Assembly (NCBI RefSeq): GCF_932294415.1
Contig: NC_065544.1
Coordinates: 36,636,310-36,700,309, forward strand
DNA: 64,000 nt
Direction: 5' to 3'
DNA from: Quercus robur
Taxonomy: Eukaryota; Streptophyta; Magnoliopsida; Fagales; Fagaceae
Under the pieces are notes generated by a model. The model was not told the DNA's origin. It was given only the letters and a program-made list of their open reading frames with translations, and made no database searches. Below, piece by piece: positions 24,022 through 34,785 of this stretch (positions are counted from its first letter, which is position 1; each line of letters begins with the position of its first letter). The translations under genes were made by a program, and so were the position numbers.

Positions 24022-27000
24022 ATGATGAACAGACCCAAGGACGGCGGCAACCTTCAAGTGGTGGCGGCGGAGAAGCCGAAGCATGCGGCGGAGTCGAACG
24101 CGATTGTGGAGTACACGCCGCCTGTTTATAAGGAGGAAGAGGAGGACCTCGAAATCAAGCTCCGGCGGATCATTGACAACGTTCCTGTCCGTGTCAGTAA
24201 CACTTCCGGTAGCTCCGCTGGCTCAGGCTCCGGTGACTTCCACCAGGTATATTTTCGATAACTTTCAATTTATTAGGCTGAAAATTCGTGTGCTAAATAG
24301 CTAAATTTTCTTTTCTTTTTGAGTTATTGATTTGGGGATTTGCTGCATTTAGTTGCTTTGTCATTGAATTTGTTAGATTACATATATGGAGATTGTGTGT
24401 ATGCATTATGGGCTATAGAATTACGAGGAGGGTACTGAATTTGGGTGTCATGTGCTGGTTTTGGTTATGTAAGCACCTAATACATAGTGAATTGGTAAGG
24501 TAGACTGGTAGAGGTGTAACCAAAAGTTTTGTTGATGTGGTAGTAAAGGCATTTTGGGGTGCTTCATTTTTGTTAGAGAATAGAATAGGAAAGAGATTAA
24601 AATGATTAGACGATTTGTACCTGTAGTTAGTATTAAAGAAAGTGGTATTATAAAGATATTGATGTGAAAAGATATTTGGCTCTTGGGCATGAGCATAAAC
24701 CGCTTAGCTTGTCAAGGGCGAATGCCCCTAGATTACCTGGAAACTGGTTCTGACTGGCGACATAAGCTGCTCATAGGTTTTACTATCTAGAGAGAAGTCC
24801 AAAGGGGTCTTCTTTAGAAAGGTTCCCTTTGTTATCAAAAAAAAAACTGGGTTCATCCGTTGGATGCCCGATGCAAATGCTTGGTTGTTTTAAGGAGATA
24901 AATCTCCAATAATTACATATCTAATTTGACCTATGGATGATGAAAGCAGCAGAAGACGAGGAGTTGGTTTGTCACTCCTTGGTGCCTTAAGCTGATTATT
25001 AGGTCAGACAATAGGGGCAATAAATTGAAATTCATATAAAGAAAAAAGTGGAAAACATTAAATTCCCTTGTGTAAACCTAGCCAAGTTTTGTATGCAGGT
25101 GCAGTGCTGGAGCAAAAGTAGGGGCGTCCATCAAGTTTCGCTAATTTATATTAATGCCCTCAATGAATTTGGTTGAGTACTATGTGTGCTGTATCTAGTA
25201 TAAGAGATTCATTTATGTATTGATTATCATGATTATTCCATGTGACTAGGTCTTTCTTTGTATGGGCACAAATCAATGAGGCCGATAGTGATGAATGAAT
25301 GGGATTCCACTGGTGGAAACATGGAGCACCTTTAGGTTGTCTGTTTGGGCTTAGTGTGAGGTGTGATTGAGGAAGATATCGTTTATTAAATTAGAATATG
25401 ATGCTGAAATATAGATTTATAAGTGTATTGTATTTTAATGCATTAATCTAAAGAAATTTAATTTTGAAAATTTTAATTATCAATATTTAAGTTCTAATTA
25501 ATCTGTTAAGGATCCATAACTGACCCAAAAATTTGGGACTAAGGCCTTGTTATTGTAATGCTTAAGTTCTAACTATTCATGCTTCACAAAGTAGACCAGC
25601 GACTAAGTAGCCATGATTGATAAGAATCAACCATTAAGGGCTGTAATTGGTGCCAATTTGTTTGGAGGAGAAAGTGCTTCTGCTCATAATGAAGGAATGA
25701 AGGGTAACTCCATGAGGAGAAAGTGCCTCCTCTGCTCATAATAAAGGAATGAGGGTTACTTCATGAGCTCAATTTGAATATGGGTATGTGGGTTGTTTTT
25801 TATCCATCAAAGAAAAGTTTATGTTCGGTGTTGAAGAGTAGAGGATGTTTTGAGCAAATCAGTTGGTGAAAATATGGAATAGGCTTTTTCGAGTGGCACC
25901 GGGAGCAAGGATGAAGAAGGTTTGGGCTTTGTGTTTTCCTTGTATTAGTTTGTTTGTGTATATCATATGGACTACTGGGTAGAGGTAACTAGCTATCAGT
26001 TGTCCATGTGGACTATTTTGCAGGTGCTTCATGTGTAAAGATGGAAGAGTTATTGGTCATGACCTAGTTTATTTTGTGCTACATATAAGATTTATGTCTT
26101 ACTTAAAAAAAGAAAAAAGGTTTGGCGTTACAACTTATTTGATTTGCGGATTTTGGGTGTCAACGAGCTCTAGCTCAAATGTTGTTTCCTCCCTTTATAA
26201 GAGCAAGGTTGAGGGTGAGATGATGGGTTCAAAATTGACTGGTGTGTGTAGATCAAAAAAATATGTAGATTATGGGTATTCTGAAGTTTAATGGAGAACT
26301 AGGGAGCACAAACACAGCAAATATATATATATATAGACTTTGTACTTTTGCTGTTTTCAAGAGGTAGAATTTTGCAGCAAAAGGCATAAAAAATCTTTTT
26401 AGCTTTTTGTAAGTAAAATTTAGAAAAGAAAAGTACTTATCAAAAAAAAAAATTAGAAAAGAAAAGTAATTTCTAGATACTGAATGTTTAGTAGCAAGAA
26501 AGATAGATACCCAGTATCCATACTGACATGCAAATATTATAATAAAATGCTTCTGGGCTGCAAGGGAGGAAATTTAATCTTTAGATTAATTTTATTTGTT
26601 CAATTCTCAAATGTATGAGCCAGAAACTGATTTGACTGTAGATTGGTACTCAATTGCTTAGGTCATTTGAGTTATTTGATTTATAGCTAACATTGGATCC
26701 AGCTCCATGCTAGTCAATAGGTCATAAATTCGGGTATGTCTGGCGCACTCTAACACTATTAGAGGTGTTCATGGTGCGGTTGGTGTAACAGACTATTTTG
26801 CACTGCACTGCAAGGGTCAGTTTCTAAAAAAAAACCCCACTGTGCTGCACCATGGAAGGGTGGTTGGCCAGCTGCACTGGGGTTGATTTTATTATGTTCA
26901 GTGCGGTGTGGCATGGCTTGGTTGCTGTAGGCCAATCGACGGGAACAATGACATTTACTCGAGGGATGACTTGGCAAGGAAGTGGGATGCAACAAAATGA

Positions 27001-28717
27001 TGGGAACAGTGATGAATGCCGAGATGAGGAGAGAGAGAGGCTGAGGGAGATAGGGGTGGCATGAAGGGAAGAAACAAGATGAAAATGGTGCTAAAAAATG
27101 ATGTCGTATGCTTTAATACACACACACACACAAATATTATTTGATCACACACACGTATATATTATTTAATCACTAAAAAACATCGTTTTTATAGATTGCA
27201 TTATATATATAATATAAGAGTTAAATAATATATAATATTTATATACGGTCAGTTATTGGCTGGTTTCAAAACACAAGGCTGATAGCCAAACTGCTGATGT
27301 TGGTTTTGGGAAAAACCAATTGACTGCTGAACCGGAAGTGGTCATCAACCACCTAAGCTGGTTGGCTCGGTGTGGTTTCAGCCAGTTTCAGCGGCTCTGG
27401 TAGGCAAATGAACAGTTAAGTTTATGTATTTTTTTCCTTCCAAAACTAAATACATATGTAAATTTATATACATGCAAGTGCATGTGTATGCAGTTGTAAG
27501 TCAGGGGAAAGTTGGAAAAACCATCAGGTGTTAAGCGTTTGATGGAGATGTGATGTTTAGTAGGATTCTTAATCCCTAACCTGTTAAGAAGTGTTGCCAC
27601 TTTTATTTTATTTTATATACTTTTTTAAATGAAGTGGAGCAGTGCATTATGAGTGTTGTGCGATCATAGAATTCCCATTAATTTAAAAGAAAAATTTTAT
27701 AAGACTGCTATATGACCAGCTATGCTTTATGGCACCGAATGTAGGTTGTTAAGAAGCAACATATTCATAAATGAGTATAGCTGAAATGAGAATGCTAAGA
27801 TGGAAAAGTGGAAGTAGATAGGATTCGAAATGAGGAAATTTGCCTAAAGATAGGAGTAGCTCCTATTGCAGAAAAGAGCAAGTTTATCTAAGTTGAGGGA
27901 ACAAAAAATAAGTAGAGGAAGACAAAAAATCACATCAGTAGAAGTAATAAAAAAGAGCATATCAATTATGGGAGTAACATAGAATATGACTTTTGATAGA
28001 GTAGAATGGAGATAAATAATACACATGATCAACCCTAAGTAATATGTTGAGGATCCATAGCCGACCCCAAAATTTTGGGAGTAAGGCTTTGTTTGTTGTA
28101 AAAACAAAAGGTTGAACCCTGTCTGTTATTGTATTAGTGATGCTTCAAATCTGTTCAAACCGTATTCTTGTATTATAATTTTAGTTCAGTGATAAACTAA
28201 TTTTAAACATGTTGATATCATGTCTCATACTGCCAATGAGCCCTCACTCAAATAACACCTCCTCCCTCATAAGAGTGGAGGCAGATTGTGGATTCTAATT
28301 TCACTTGTTATGTAAATAATCTTACCCAAAAAAAAGTATCTCATATGTATACTTTTTGCATGATGTGATGTGAGAGAGGTTATGAATAGATGGAGAAGCT
28401 TGCTGATAAATTTGTACTTATTCCTTTTTTGGCTCTTACTACAGTATCGCCAGATGAGACGAAAAGAGCAAGATCGGCTTTCTAGGATGGATGCTGACTA
28501 CCAGATAAAGAAAGAAGTGGCTGAATTCAATATGAGAAGGGAGGAAAGACTGAGAGCTGCTGAGGAACGTACCGCAAAGAAGCGTGCAAAACGTCAAAAG
28601 AAAAGGCAAAGGAAAAAGGAGAAGAAAATAAAAGTAAATTCAGGAGCAGAAGAGCCTCAGAAAGAAGAGTCTTCAGATGATGAAGGGGACTCTGATATCG
28701 GGGAGGTGGAAGAATGA
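24022..28717 (+). CDS. PRKRIP1-like protein (DUF1168 family), spliceosome-associated
   Basis: Two exons, 24022-24246 (75 codons) and 28445-28717 (90 codons plus stop), are joined in phase 0 with GT and AG borders, giving 165 aa against 184 in human PRKRIP1. The first exon ends in a Ser/Gly linker and DFHQ. The second starts YRQMRRKEQDRL, the conserved entry to the family's long helical segment, followed by ERTAKKRAKRQKK and other basic runs (about residues 116-136, a likely nuclear signal), then an acidic Glu/Ser/Asp tail. Human PRKRIP1 binds late spliceosome complexes, so a nuclear splicing role is inferred. ATGs at 24022 and 24025 are both usable. The 4.2 kb intron is full of SINE and LINE pieces. 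Confidence 0.9.
24700..24850 (+). mobile_element. Possible old SINE in PRKRIP1 intron 1
   Basis: A G/C-richer 140-bp block ends in TTATC followed by an A-run at about 24836-24846, the same kind of 3' end as other short retroposons in this window. No clear box A/B or duplication was found, so the call is weak. Confidence 0.3.
25501..25561 (+). mobile_element. RTE LINE tail fragment with target duplication
   Basis: This 61-bp insert contains GGATCCATAACTGACCC, an A-rich middle and AAGGCCTTGTTATTGT, closely matching the 3' end of the RTE-type fragment at about 28050-28105. It is flanked by TTAAGTTCTAATTA (25487-25500) and TTAAGTTCTAACTA (25562-25575). It is therefore an independent, extremely 5'-truncated LINE insertion. 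Confidence 0.65.
26163..26261 (+). mobile_element. tRNA-related SINE copy in PRKRIP1 intron 1
   Basis: Begins ACGAGCTCTAGCTCAAATG, with a box A-like TAGCTCAAATG, then a box B-like GGGTTCAAAAT near 26225-26235. It ends GTAGATC plus seven As. The flanks (GCGGATTTTGGGT before, GTAGATTATGGGT after) look like an old target duplication. It belongs to the same family as the copy at 28234-28337. Confidence 0.6.
26436..26452 (+). mobile_element. Tail-only retroposon insertion (17 nt)
   Basis: The insert is CTTATC plus 11 As. It stands between two perfect 16-bp copies of TTAGAAAAGAAAAGTA (26420-26435 and 26453-26468). The six-base leader resembles the CTTACC/TTATC ends that precede the poly(A) of SINEs nearby. 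Confidence 0.7.
26758..27416. mobile_element. Possible hAT-like non-autonomous element
   Basis: The block starts AGAGGTGTTCATGGTGCGG and ends near CAAATGAACAG; the outer TGTTCA/TGAACA arms are inverted. It contains repeated GGTGCGGT/GTGTGG-type G-rich words at both ends and (CA)n and AT repeats inside. Short inverted ends of this kind suit hAT derivatives, but no 8-bp duplication was confirmed. Confidence 0.35.
27675..28110 (+). mobile_element. RTE-type LINE 3' fragment
   Basis: In plus-strand frames it retains pieces similar to the C-terminal end of RTE reverse transcriptases (TAIxPAMLYGTEC-like near 27700, RGRQKITSVEV-like near 27918, then FDRVEWR-like near 27990). These are followed by a 3' UTR ending GGATCCATAGCCGACCCC and AAGGCTTTGTTTGTTG. 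It is truncated at its 5' end and interrupted by stops and indels. Confidence 0.65.
28234..28337 (+). mobile_element. tRNA-related SINE copy near the PRKRIP1 intron end
   Basis: Starts GAGCCCTCACTCAAATAAC (a diverged form of GAGCTCTAGCTCAAATG), carries CCTCCTCCCTCATAAGAG and ends TGTAAATAATCTTACCC plus eight As. It lies about 110 bp before the exon 2 acceptor. Confidence 0.6.
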
Positions 28718-29351
28718 ATGAGGAGACTCTGATATTGGTGAAGAGGTAGTAAAATGAATGATTAAAGCTTTTACTGAAGTCTGATTTTCAACTCTTGTTC
28801 AAGATTTTACATAAGCATCTTCAAGTAAAAGGACAATGGGTTATGCCACTTCATGGATTTCAGTTCTTGTATTCTACCGTTTGTCATTTGTGGAAGCTGA
28901 AGTCCCCTGTATGTACCTGCGGATTAGATAAAGTGAAAATAGTTGATTTAATTGAACAATTGCTATCCGTCTTTGCCGATGGACTGCTTTCTCTTCTATT
29001 CAATAGCAGTTGTAGAGGATAATTGTGTTTTTTTTAGGTACCCTAAACTTGGCATCGTAACAAGTCCAACATGCACATATTAGCTCAAGGGGGAAGCTTT
29101 CTTTGCAGAATATTCTGGACTTCAGAAAATAATAAAATGGTTTGCAAACAAGAAAAAGAAAATAATAAATGAATTATTCTTGAATGTGCTTTTATGTACC
29201 TGCAAAATGACTTTTAGGATGCCAACTTAGGGTACTCTGATACACTATGTTTTCTAACACGCTTATCCAATTTCATTTCAAGCAAATAGTGGATTTGTCA
29301 AAATTATTAAATAGTTCAACATTATTAAAGTTAGACTAGTATAACTTAAAT

Positions 29352-29352
<1 letters not shown>
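28718..29352. other. PRKRIP1 3' UTR and downstream DNA
   Basis: Directly after the stop, ATGAGGAGACTCTGATATTGG partly repeats the end of the coding exon, a small local duplication. No other gene is recognised before the TC microsatellite. Confidence 0.5.

Positions 29353-29388
<36 letters not shown>
29353..29388. repeat. (TC)n microsatellite
   Basis: Seventeen or so uninterrupted TC dinucleotides. Confidence 0.85.
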
Positions 29389-29393
<5 letters not shown>

Positions 29394-29500
29394 GGATTAA
29401 ATACATGAGGACATACTTCTTTTCCTTGTCTAATATTCCCCCTTTCTACATGAGTATGAGTTGGGATTCAATCAAAAGACTTGACTGAGTCACTTTTCAT

Positions 29501-29942
29501 GTGTAAATTACTATTGTCATTGAACTGTTTTTTCTTATTATTTTAAGCATGAGGAATTATAAAATAAAAATGGTTGTTTTTTCTTATTTTTTCCAAATAT
29601 AATTTGGTATGTGTAGATTACAATTGTCCTTGAACTGTCTTTTTCTTATTATTTTAAGCAAGAGGAATTATAAAATAAAAATGGTTGTTTTTTCTTATTT
29701 TTTCCAAATATAATTTGGTATGTGTAGATTACAATTGTCATTGAACTGTCTTTTTCTTATTATTTTAAGCAAGAGGAATTATAAAATAAAAATGGTTATT
29801 TTTTCTTATTTTTACCAAATATAATTTGGTATGTGTAGATTACAATTGTCATTGAACTGTTTTTTTCGTATTATTTTAGGCAAGAGGAATTATAAAATAA
29901 AAATGTTTATTTTTTCTTCTTTTTACCAAATATAATTTGGTA
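29501..29942. repeat. Four-copy 110-bp minisatellite
   Basis: Units start at 29501, 29611, 29722 and 29833 with GTGTARATTAC, contain TTGAACTGTCTTTTTCTTATT and AAGCAAGAGGAATTATAAAA, and end CCAAATATAATTTGGTAT, itself a short palindrome. Units are about 95% alike, so the expansion is recent. It lies 0.8 kb downstream of PRKRIP1. Confidence 0.9.
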
Positions 29943-30756
29943 AGAAGGTGCTAGGTAAGAAGTTACCTAACAACAAAAATATGCTTTATAATATGAGCGG
30001 TGGATGGTCAACTTGGAGGTTGATATGACCAACCATATGTATAATCATTCTCACCAATCGCACTAAAATGGAGATGATCTAGACTATATACTGTCTGGTA
30101 GTCTCTCTTTTTTATTGCCATAAAAGAAAGAAGTTTTACATAATGGCTCATCACTATGTTGATTCCGATGGTTGAAACTTGAAATCACATTCAATTTCTA
30201 TATGGGTTACAAATTGTGTTGCAGTATGGACAGTTTTTCTCTCACCTAAATTGGAGAAATTTCCTCCAAATGCACTCCTTAAAAATAAGACATTTGTTAT
30301 TTGAACATGTGATTCTCACCTGACTTCTTAGCAAAGGACTTGGATTTGGAATACTCATGGGCTTAAGAATTGAGCCTGGTTTGTAGGTCCAATTTAGCTC
30401 AAGGGAATTTTTTTATTATTATTATACTGTCTTAGTAAATATCTTATAAACTTGTCATATGGACTAATTATTATTGGTTTGTGAGAAGCCCGCTTCATGA
30501 AAAGGACGTAATGTACTATTACCTGATTTGAACCTGCACAATGCAAATGACTACATGAGTGTCCAAAAGGCAAATTGGCTCATTGGCTTATTTCCAACTA
30601 ACTAATTTTAATATCTTTTAAGCAATTGAGTGATTTTAAAGTAACTTCAACTTATTAACAAAGTTATATATTATTGGTATGAATCTTTTTTTTATTGTTG
30701 AAGATTTTATTTGGGATTCAATCTATGCGTGCACAACAAACTTATTGGTGTGCTAG

Positions 30757-30958
30757 GATCTATTTGGATACCGTTTATTTTGTTGAAATTAAAAACTTAT
30801 TGCTGAAAGTACTGTAGATAAAAGTAAAAATTAGTTGAAATTGTACAGTGGAACTCATGAATAATACATAAAAGTGCAATGAGGCTCATGAATAGTGGCA
30901 AAAATAAATTGAATAGTGAAATAATTTATAATTTTCATTACTTTCCAAACCACACTTA
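30757..30958. mobile_element. Non-autonomous DNA element, family A copy 1
   Basis: Starts GGATCTATTTGGATACCG, includes TTGCTGAAAGTACTGTAGAT and repeated CTCATGAATA words, and ends TTTCCAAACCACACTTA. The ends are roughly inverted (TTTGGATA versus CCAAACCA). Related copies lie at about 46630-46800 and 47262-47352. The superfamily is not certain; hAT is plausible. Confidence 0.55.
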
Positions 30959-31192
30959 GTCTATTGATAAAAAAAACATTTATTATATAGTGAATATCAT
31001 AAGTTTGAAATACTACCGTATCTGTCTAAATAAAACAATAAAATAGTCTAAATAAAGTTATATGTCACGTATTTTAATGTTATTTAGGGATCATTCTAGT
31101 GGCAACACATTGAGCTATTTGAATGCCATCCAAATATGTAGGCCATTTTTGTTGAATAATACATTTTAAAAATTATTTACTAAAATAGTAAT

Positions 31193-31498
31193 TGTGGGGG
31201 TTTTTTCCCCGCACACTCAGCTCATTGTCCTCTTTGGGGAGCCAAGCCCGCAAGGATTTGTCCTCGTCCTCTAGTGTGGTCTTTGGGATTTTCACCTCTT
31301 TGAGGCTTGACCATGCCTTGCTCCAAGGGCTTATAAGGCATGCGTGGGGCGCTTCTCTAACCGATGTGGGACTAAGGGTGTCAAGCCTCAAAGAGGTGAA
31401 AATCCCAAAGACCACACTCGGGGACGAGGACAAATCCTTGCGGGCTTAGCTCCCCAAAGAGGACAATGAGCTGAGTGTGCGGGGAAAAAACCCCCACA
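31193..31498. mobile_element. 306-bp palindromic foldback element with GTAAT duplication
   Basis: Two 119-bp arms (31193-31311 and 31380-31498) are inverted copies differing at about three positions, joined by a 68-bp spacer that itself contains GCATGCCTTATAAG-like inverted words. The termini are TGTGGGGGTTTTTT and AAAAAACCCCCACA. The 5-bp duplication GTAAT is perfect (31188-31192 and 31499-31503). No protein is encoded; open frames on both strands are mirror images of the palindrome. The spacer holds TCCCACATCGG on the minus strand, a word common in short plant LTR/TRIM-type repeats. The family is unassigned. Confidence 0.85.
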
Positions 31499-32165
31499 GT
31501 AATGTTGTAAATCATTTTGTAAGATAATCGTTTTTAAATTTGTCTCTCTAATAGATGAATTCAAACATTAAACTCATCTTCCAAAATATGAGTTCTCTAT
31601 GGATCATGTTGAGTCAACATGTTAATTAGATATGAATCTCAAATGTAATTGCCTTTAGAAAAGATTAGTTTCACTTCAAATATAAAAGATCAACATAACA
31701 CGGTGGAACGAAAGACGAGAATCAAAATTATCTCTCCCAAAGTTGAGTTTAAGAGAAGTTATTTAGCAAATTAAGTTTAAAATAATGTTATTTTACTTTA
31801 TCAAATAATTTTAATTTTTTTTATTTATATAAAAAAAGGCCCAAACTTGTGTAATAAAGGACTAAAATAATAAAATTGTTTGATTTGTGATTTTGTCTTG
31901 GGATGGAAATGGGAAAGTGAAACACACAGTATTGTCAATTTGTCATCAATCCTCAAGCCTTGTATTGAAAGACATTTTGCCTTTTGTCATTTTCACATTT
32001 TGCCAAAATATTTTACTTTTTCTATTTTTCTTTGTTCTATTTTTTTTATGATTGAGAAAATTCCCATATTTCTAGTTGCTGCGGTTTCAGTTTTTTGTAT
32101 TCACTGTCACTCTCTCCCTCCCAATCTCTCTCTCTCTGAAACCCTAATCACAGAAGCTTAGCACC

Positions 32166-33982
32166 ATGGTAGAATCCAATCCTCCTCGTCGCTTAAACGT
32201 TCATCAAGCTCTCGGCGGTGGCTCAGGTCCTCTCTCTCTCTCTCTCTCTCCAAATCTATGCATACATATTCATATTCATATTCATTATTCATCATGCATA
32301 TATACACAGCTATGTATGAATTTGCGTATATTACATGCTCATCCATGAATCCGATTCTTGCTTTGTCATCGATGGCCATAATTGATTTCTCTTTTCTAAT
32401 TTCCCATAATCTTTTTGGTCTTCTTGTTGATTGATTGATTGATTGATTAATTGTATGTAGTATAAAATCTTTGTTTTCTTTGATTTGATAATGGTAGTTG
32501 CCGATGTGATACTATGGAAGAAATGGTACGGTGGGGTTGTGGTGTTAATGTCAACGTCGACCTTGTGGTTCCTCTTCGAACGAGCTGGCTATAACCTTGT
32601 CTCCTTTGTGGCTAATGTTCTTTTCCTTCTTGTTGTCATTCTCTTTTTCTGGGCCAAATCTGCTTCTCTTCTCAATAGGTAATTTTCTCATCTTCTTTAT
32701 TTGTATCTGATTCATTCTCTTGTTGTTTTTGGTAATTTCTGTTTTCTTGGTAATATTTTGTGATTCTGTTTTGCTATAATGGAAGATGGTGTTAGTGGGA
32801 TAATTTTCCTTAAGAAATTGACAAATCTTGATCATGAGGAAATGGGTATTTAATATTGGTGCAATTGGATAAGTTGTTGCAAAACAGTGTTTTGGGTTTA
32901 AAATGAACGTTTGTAAAAAAGCTATGAGGAGTTGCTATTGTGAAATAGAGTTTTGGGTTTTAAAAACGAGCTTTTAGGCTTCCAAAACGCCTAACCAAAC
33001 AAACCCTTTGTGAAACACATTTTGCCATGAAGATATTAGTATCTTGTTTATTAGGAATTATGCTGAGGGATAACTTGTGGAAATTAACCACTAAGAAGAC
33101 AATATGGAGCATTGGAGAGAAAATGGAATTTAGGTTTTCAGTTAGGGCCCATTTGGATTGAAGGGAGAGGAAGGGGGAGTAGAATAGAGTTAGCTGAAAA
33201 TAGGCTAATTTTGGGTCAACTCTACTCTACTCCTCCTCTCTCCCCCTCAATTCAAATAGACCATTAAGGATTTGATTGTGATGTGTGCTGTCCTGGGCTT
33301 TGTGTTTCTGAGAATTAAAATTTAAGGGTCACATGTGTTTTTGTTATGATTAGTGAATTTTTTTTTTAATTTTTTTTTTTTTTATGCTATGTGATTCAGG
33401 CCTCTGCCTCCCATTCCTGATCTGGAAATTTCTGATGAGTCTGTTGTGAAGGCTGCTGATGCAATGCAAATATGGATCAACTCAGCATTGTCAATTGCGC
33501 ATGACATTGCACTTGGGCGAAATTTGAAACTTTTCCTTAAGGTTTGGTGCTATTGCTGTGATTCCGTGATATCTTTTTTTCCCCTCAAGAAATTAGAACT
33601 ATTTACTTTTATTGGATAAAATGGTTTTGCATTTTTTAAAACTGGGTTTGGGGTTTCAGGTTGCTGTTGGTTTGTGGGTTATATCTTATATTGGTAGCCT
33701 CATCAACTTCCTCACTCTGGTCTATATTGGTTAGTTGCTTTGCTACCCATTATTTCTTTATAAATGCATAAATCTTAAAAGATTTTCTAAACTGTTGATT
33801 TGACTTCTGCAGGGGTTATTCTTAGTCTTTCAGTTCCTGTAGTGTATGACAAATTCCAGGACCACATTGATGAGAAGCTGTGCGTAATTCATAGAATTTT
33901 ACAGGCACAGTACAGGAAAATTGATGATAACATTCTAAAAAAGATTCCTTTTCCTTCAAACAAGCAAAAGAAGATACAGTAG
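32166..33982 (+). CDS. Reticulon-like protein B (RTNLB)
   Basis: Five exons: 32166-32226, 32498-32678, 33400-33541, 33660-33729 and 33813-33982. All have GT/AG borders and the phases agree, giving 207 aa. The N-terminus has [13 protein letters not shown], close to the VHQxLGGG motif of plant RTNLBs, then VADVILWKK opening the reticulon domain. Two long hydrophobic hairpins follow (about residues 33-77 and 129-166) with the conserved loop [17 protein letters not shown] between them. Reticulons sit in the ER membrane as wedge-like hairpins and bend it into tubules. The short N-terminus and lack of other domains fit the small RTNLB class. The last codon before the stop is Gln and the TAG is followed at once by GTAAGT, a strong donor. 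Confidence 0.92.
33145..33263. mobile_element. Tourist-like MITE, copy 2 (TTA duplication)
   Basis: A 119-bp hairpin in reticulon intron 2, bounded by TTA at 33142-33144 and 33264-33266. The ends GGGCCCATTTGGATT and AATTCAAATAGACCA match copy 1 at 8739-8859, and the purine-rich arm and the TTTTGGGTCAA centre are shared. Confidence 0.8.
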
Positions 33983-34754
33983 GTAAGTAAAATCTGTGTG
34001 TGTGTATGTGTGTGAGACATGGTTAGACTTGTGTAAACATCGCATTCTGCACTATAATCTGCATAACCATAATCTGAGCAGTTACTTCATGGTTTCCTGA
34101 CAAACCTAATTTTAATCTATTTGTGCACTTCATTAATTTGGTCATACTAATTTTAGAAAGTTGCTGCTAACATAGAGTTTCAGTAGTGTGGATTGAAATA
34201 CCTTGAAATGTTTTATGCTGTCTCTTTCAAGCCATACAATAGTTGCTAAGATCTTACTAGGTATAAAATAGCCTGTAAGGGGATGGTGATACTCAATCAA
34301 AATATTATTATTGGTTTTGAACAGCCTATCACTAAGATCAAGACATCAATTGGGTTCCATTATGCATATTCATTCTATCGTCTTCCTAGAACCTAGTAGT
34401 GTAGTTTTTATGTAATGTATTAAGAAGAAATATTCAACACTCTTTTTTAATATCCGCTAACTGAATGTGTTTCTAGACTTGGGTTTGATTATTGCACTTC
34501 ATGTGAACTGTCATGCTGTTGGAGTCTTCAATGCACTCAATATCCCAAACTATTATAAGATTACAGATTATCTAATGACTAATTCAAGTTTAATATTATT
34601 TTAGAGCATTGGACATGGTAGGTAACTCTGTGTTGTAAGAGTTGATCAACAGCTTCAGAATGGGCATGCAATTTTTTTTATCCTGTCTATAACAGTACAA
34701 CTTTGGTTTCTTATAATGCACTAGTTATTTTCTTGTAATGTTACTTATAACTAG

Positions 34755-34785
<31 letters not shown>

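Larger units (their letters stand above)
29943..32165. other. Intergenic DNA between PRKRIP1 and the reticulon gene
   Basis: It contains a MITE at 30757-30958 and the palindromic element at 31193-31498. The last 60 bp before 32166 are CT-rich (TCTCCCTCCCAATCTCTCTC) and probably form the reticulon 5' UTR. Confidence 0.5.

Noticed and set aside
28795-29022. Open frame downstream of PRKRIP1
   Set aside because: It falls in the probable 3' UTR and resembles no known protein.
31173-31449. Two overlapping frames on opposite strands with similar peptides
   Set aside because: They are mirror translations of the palindromic element, not genes.
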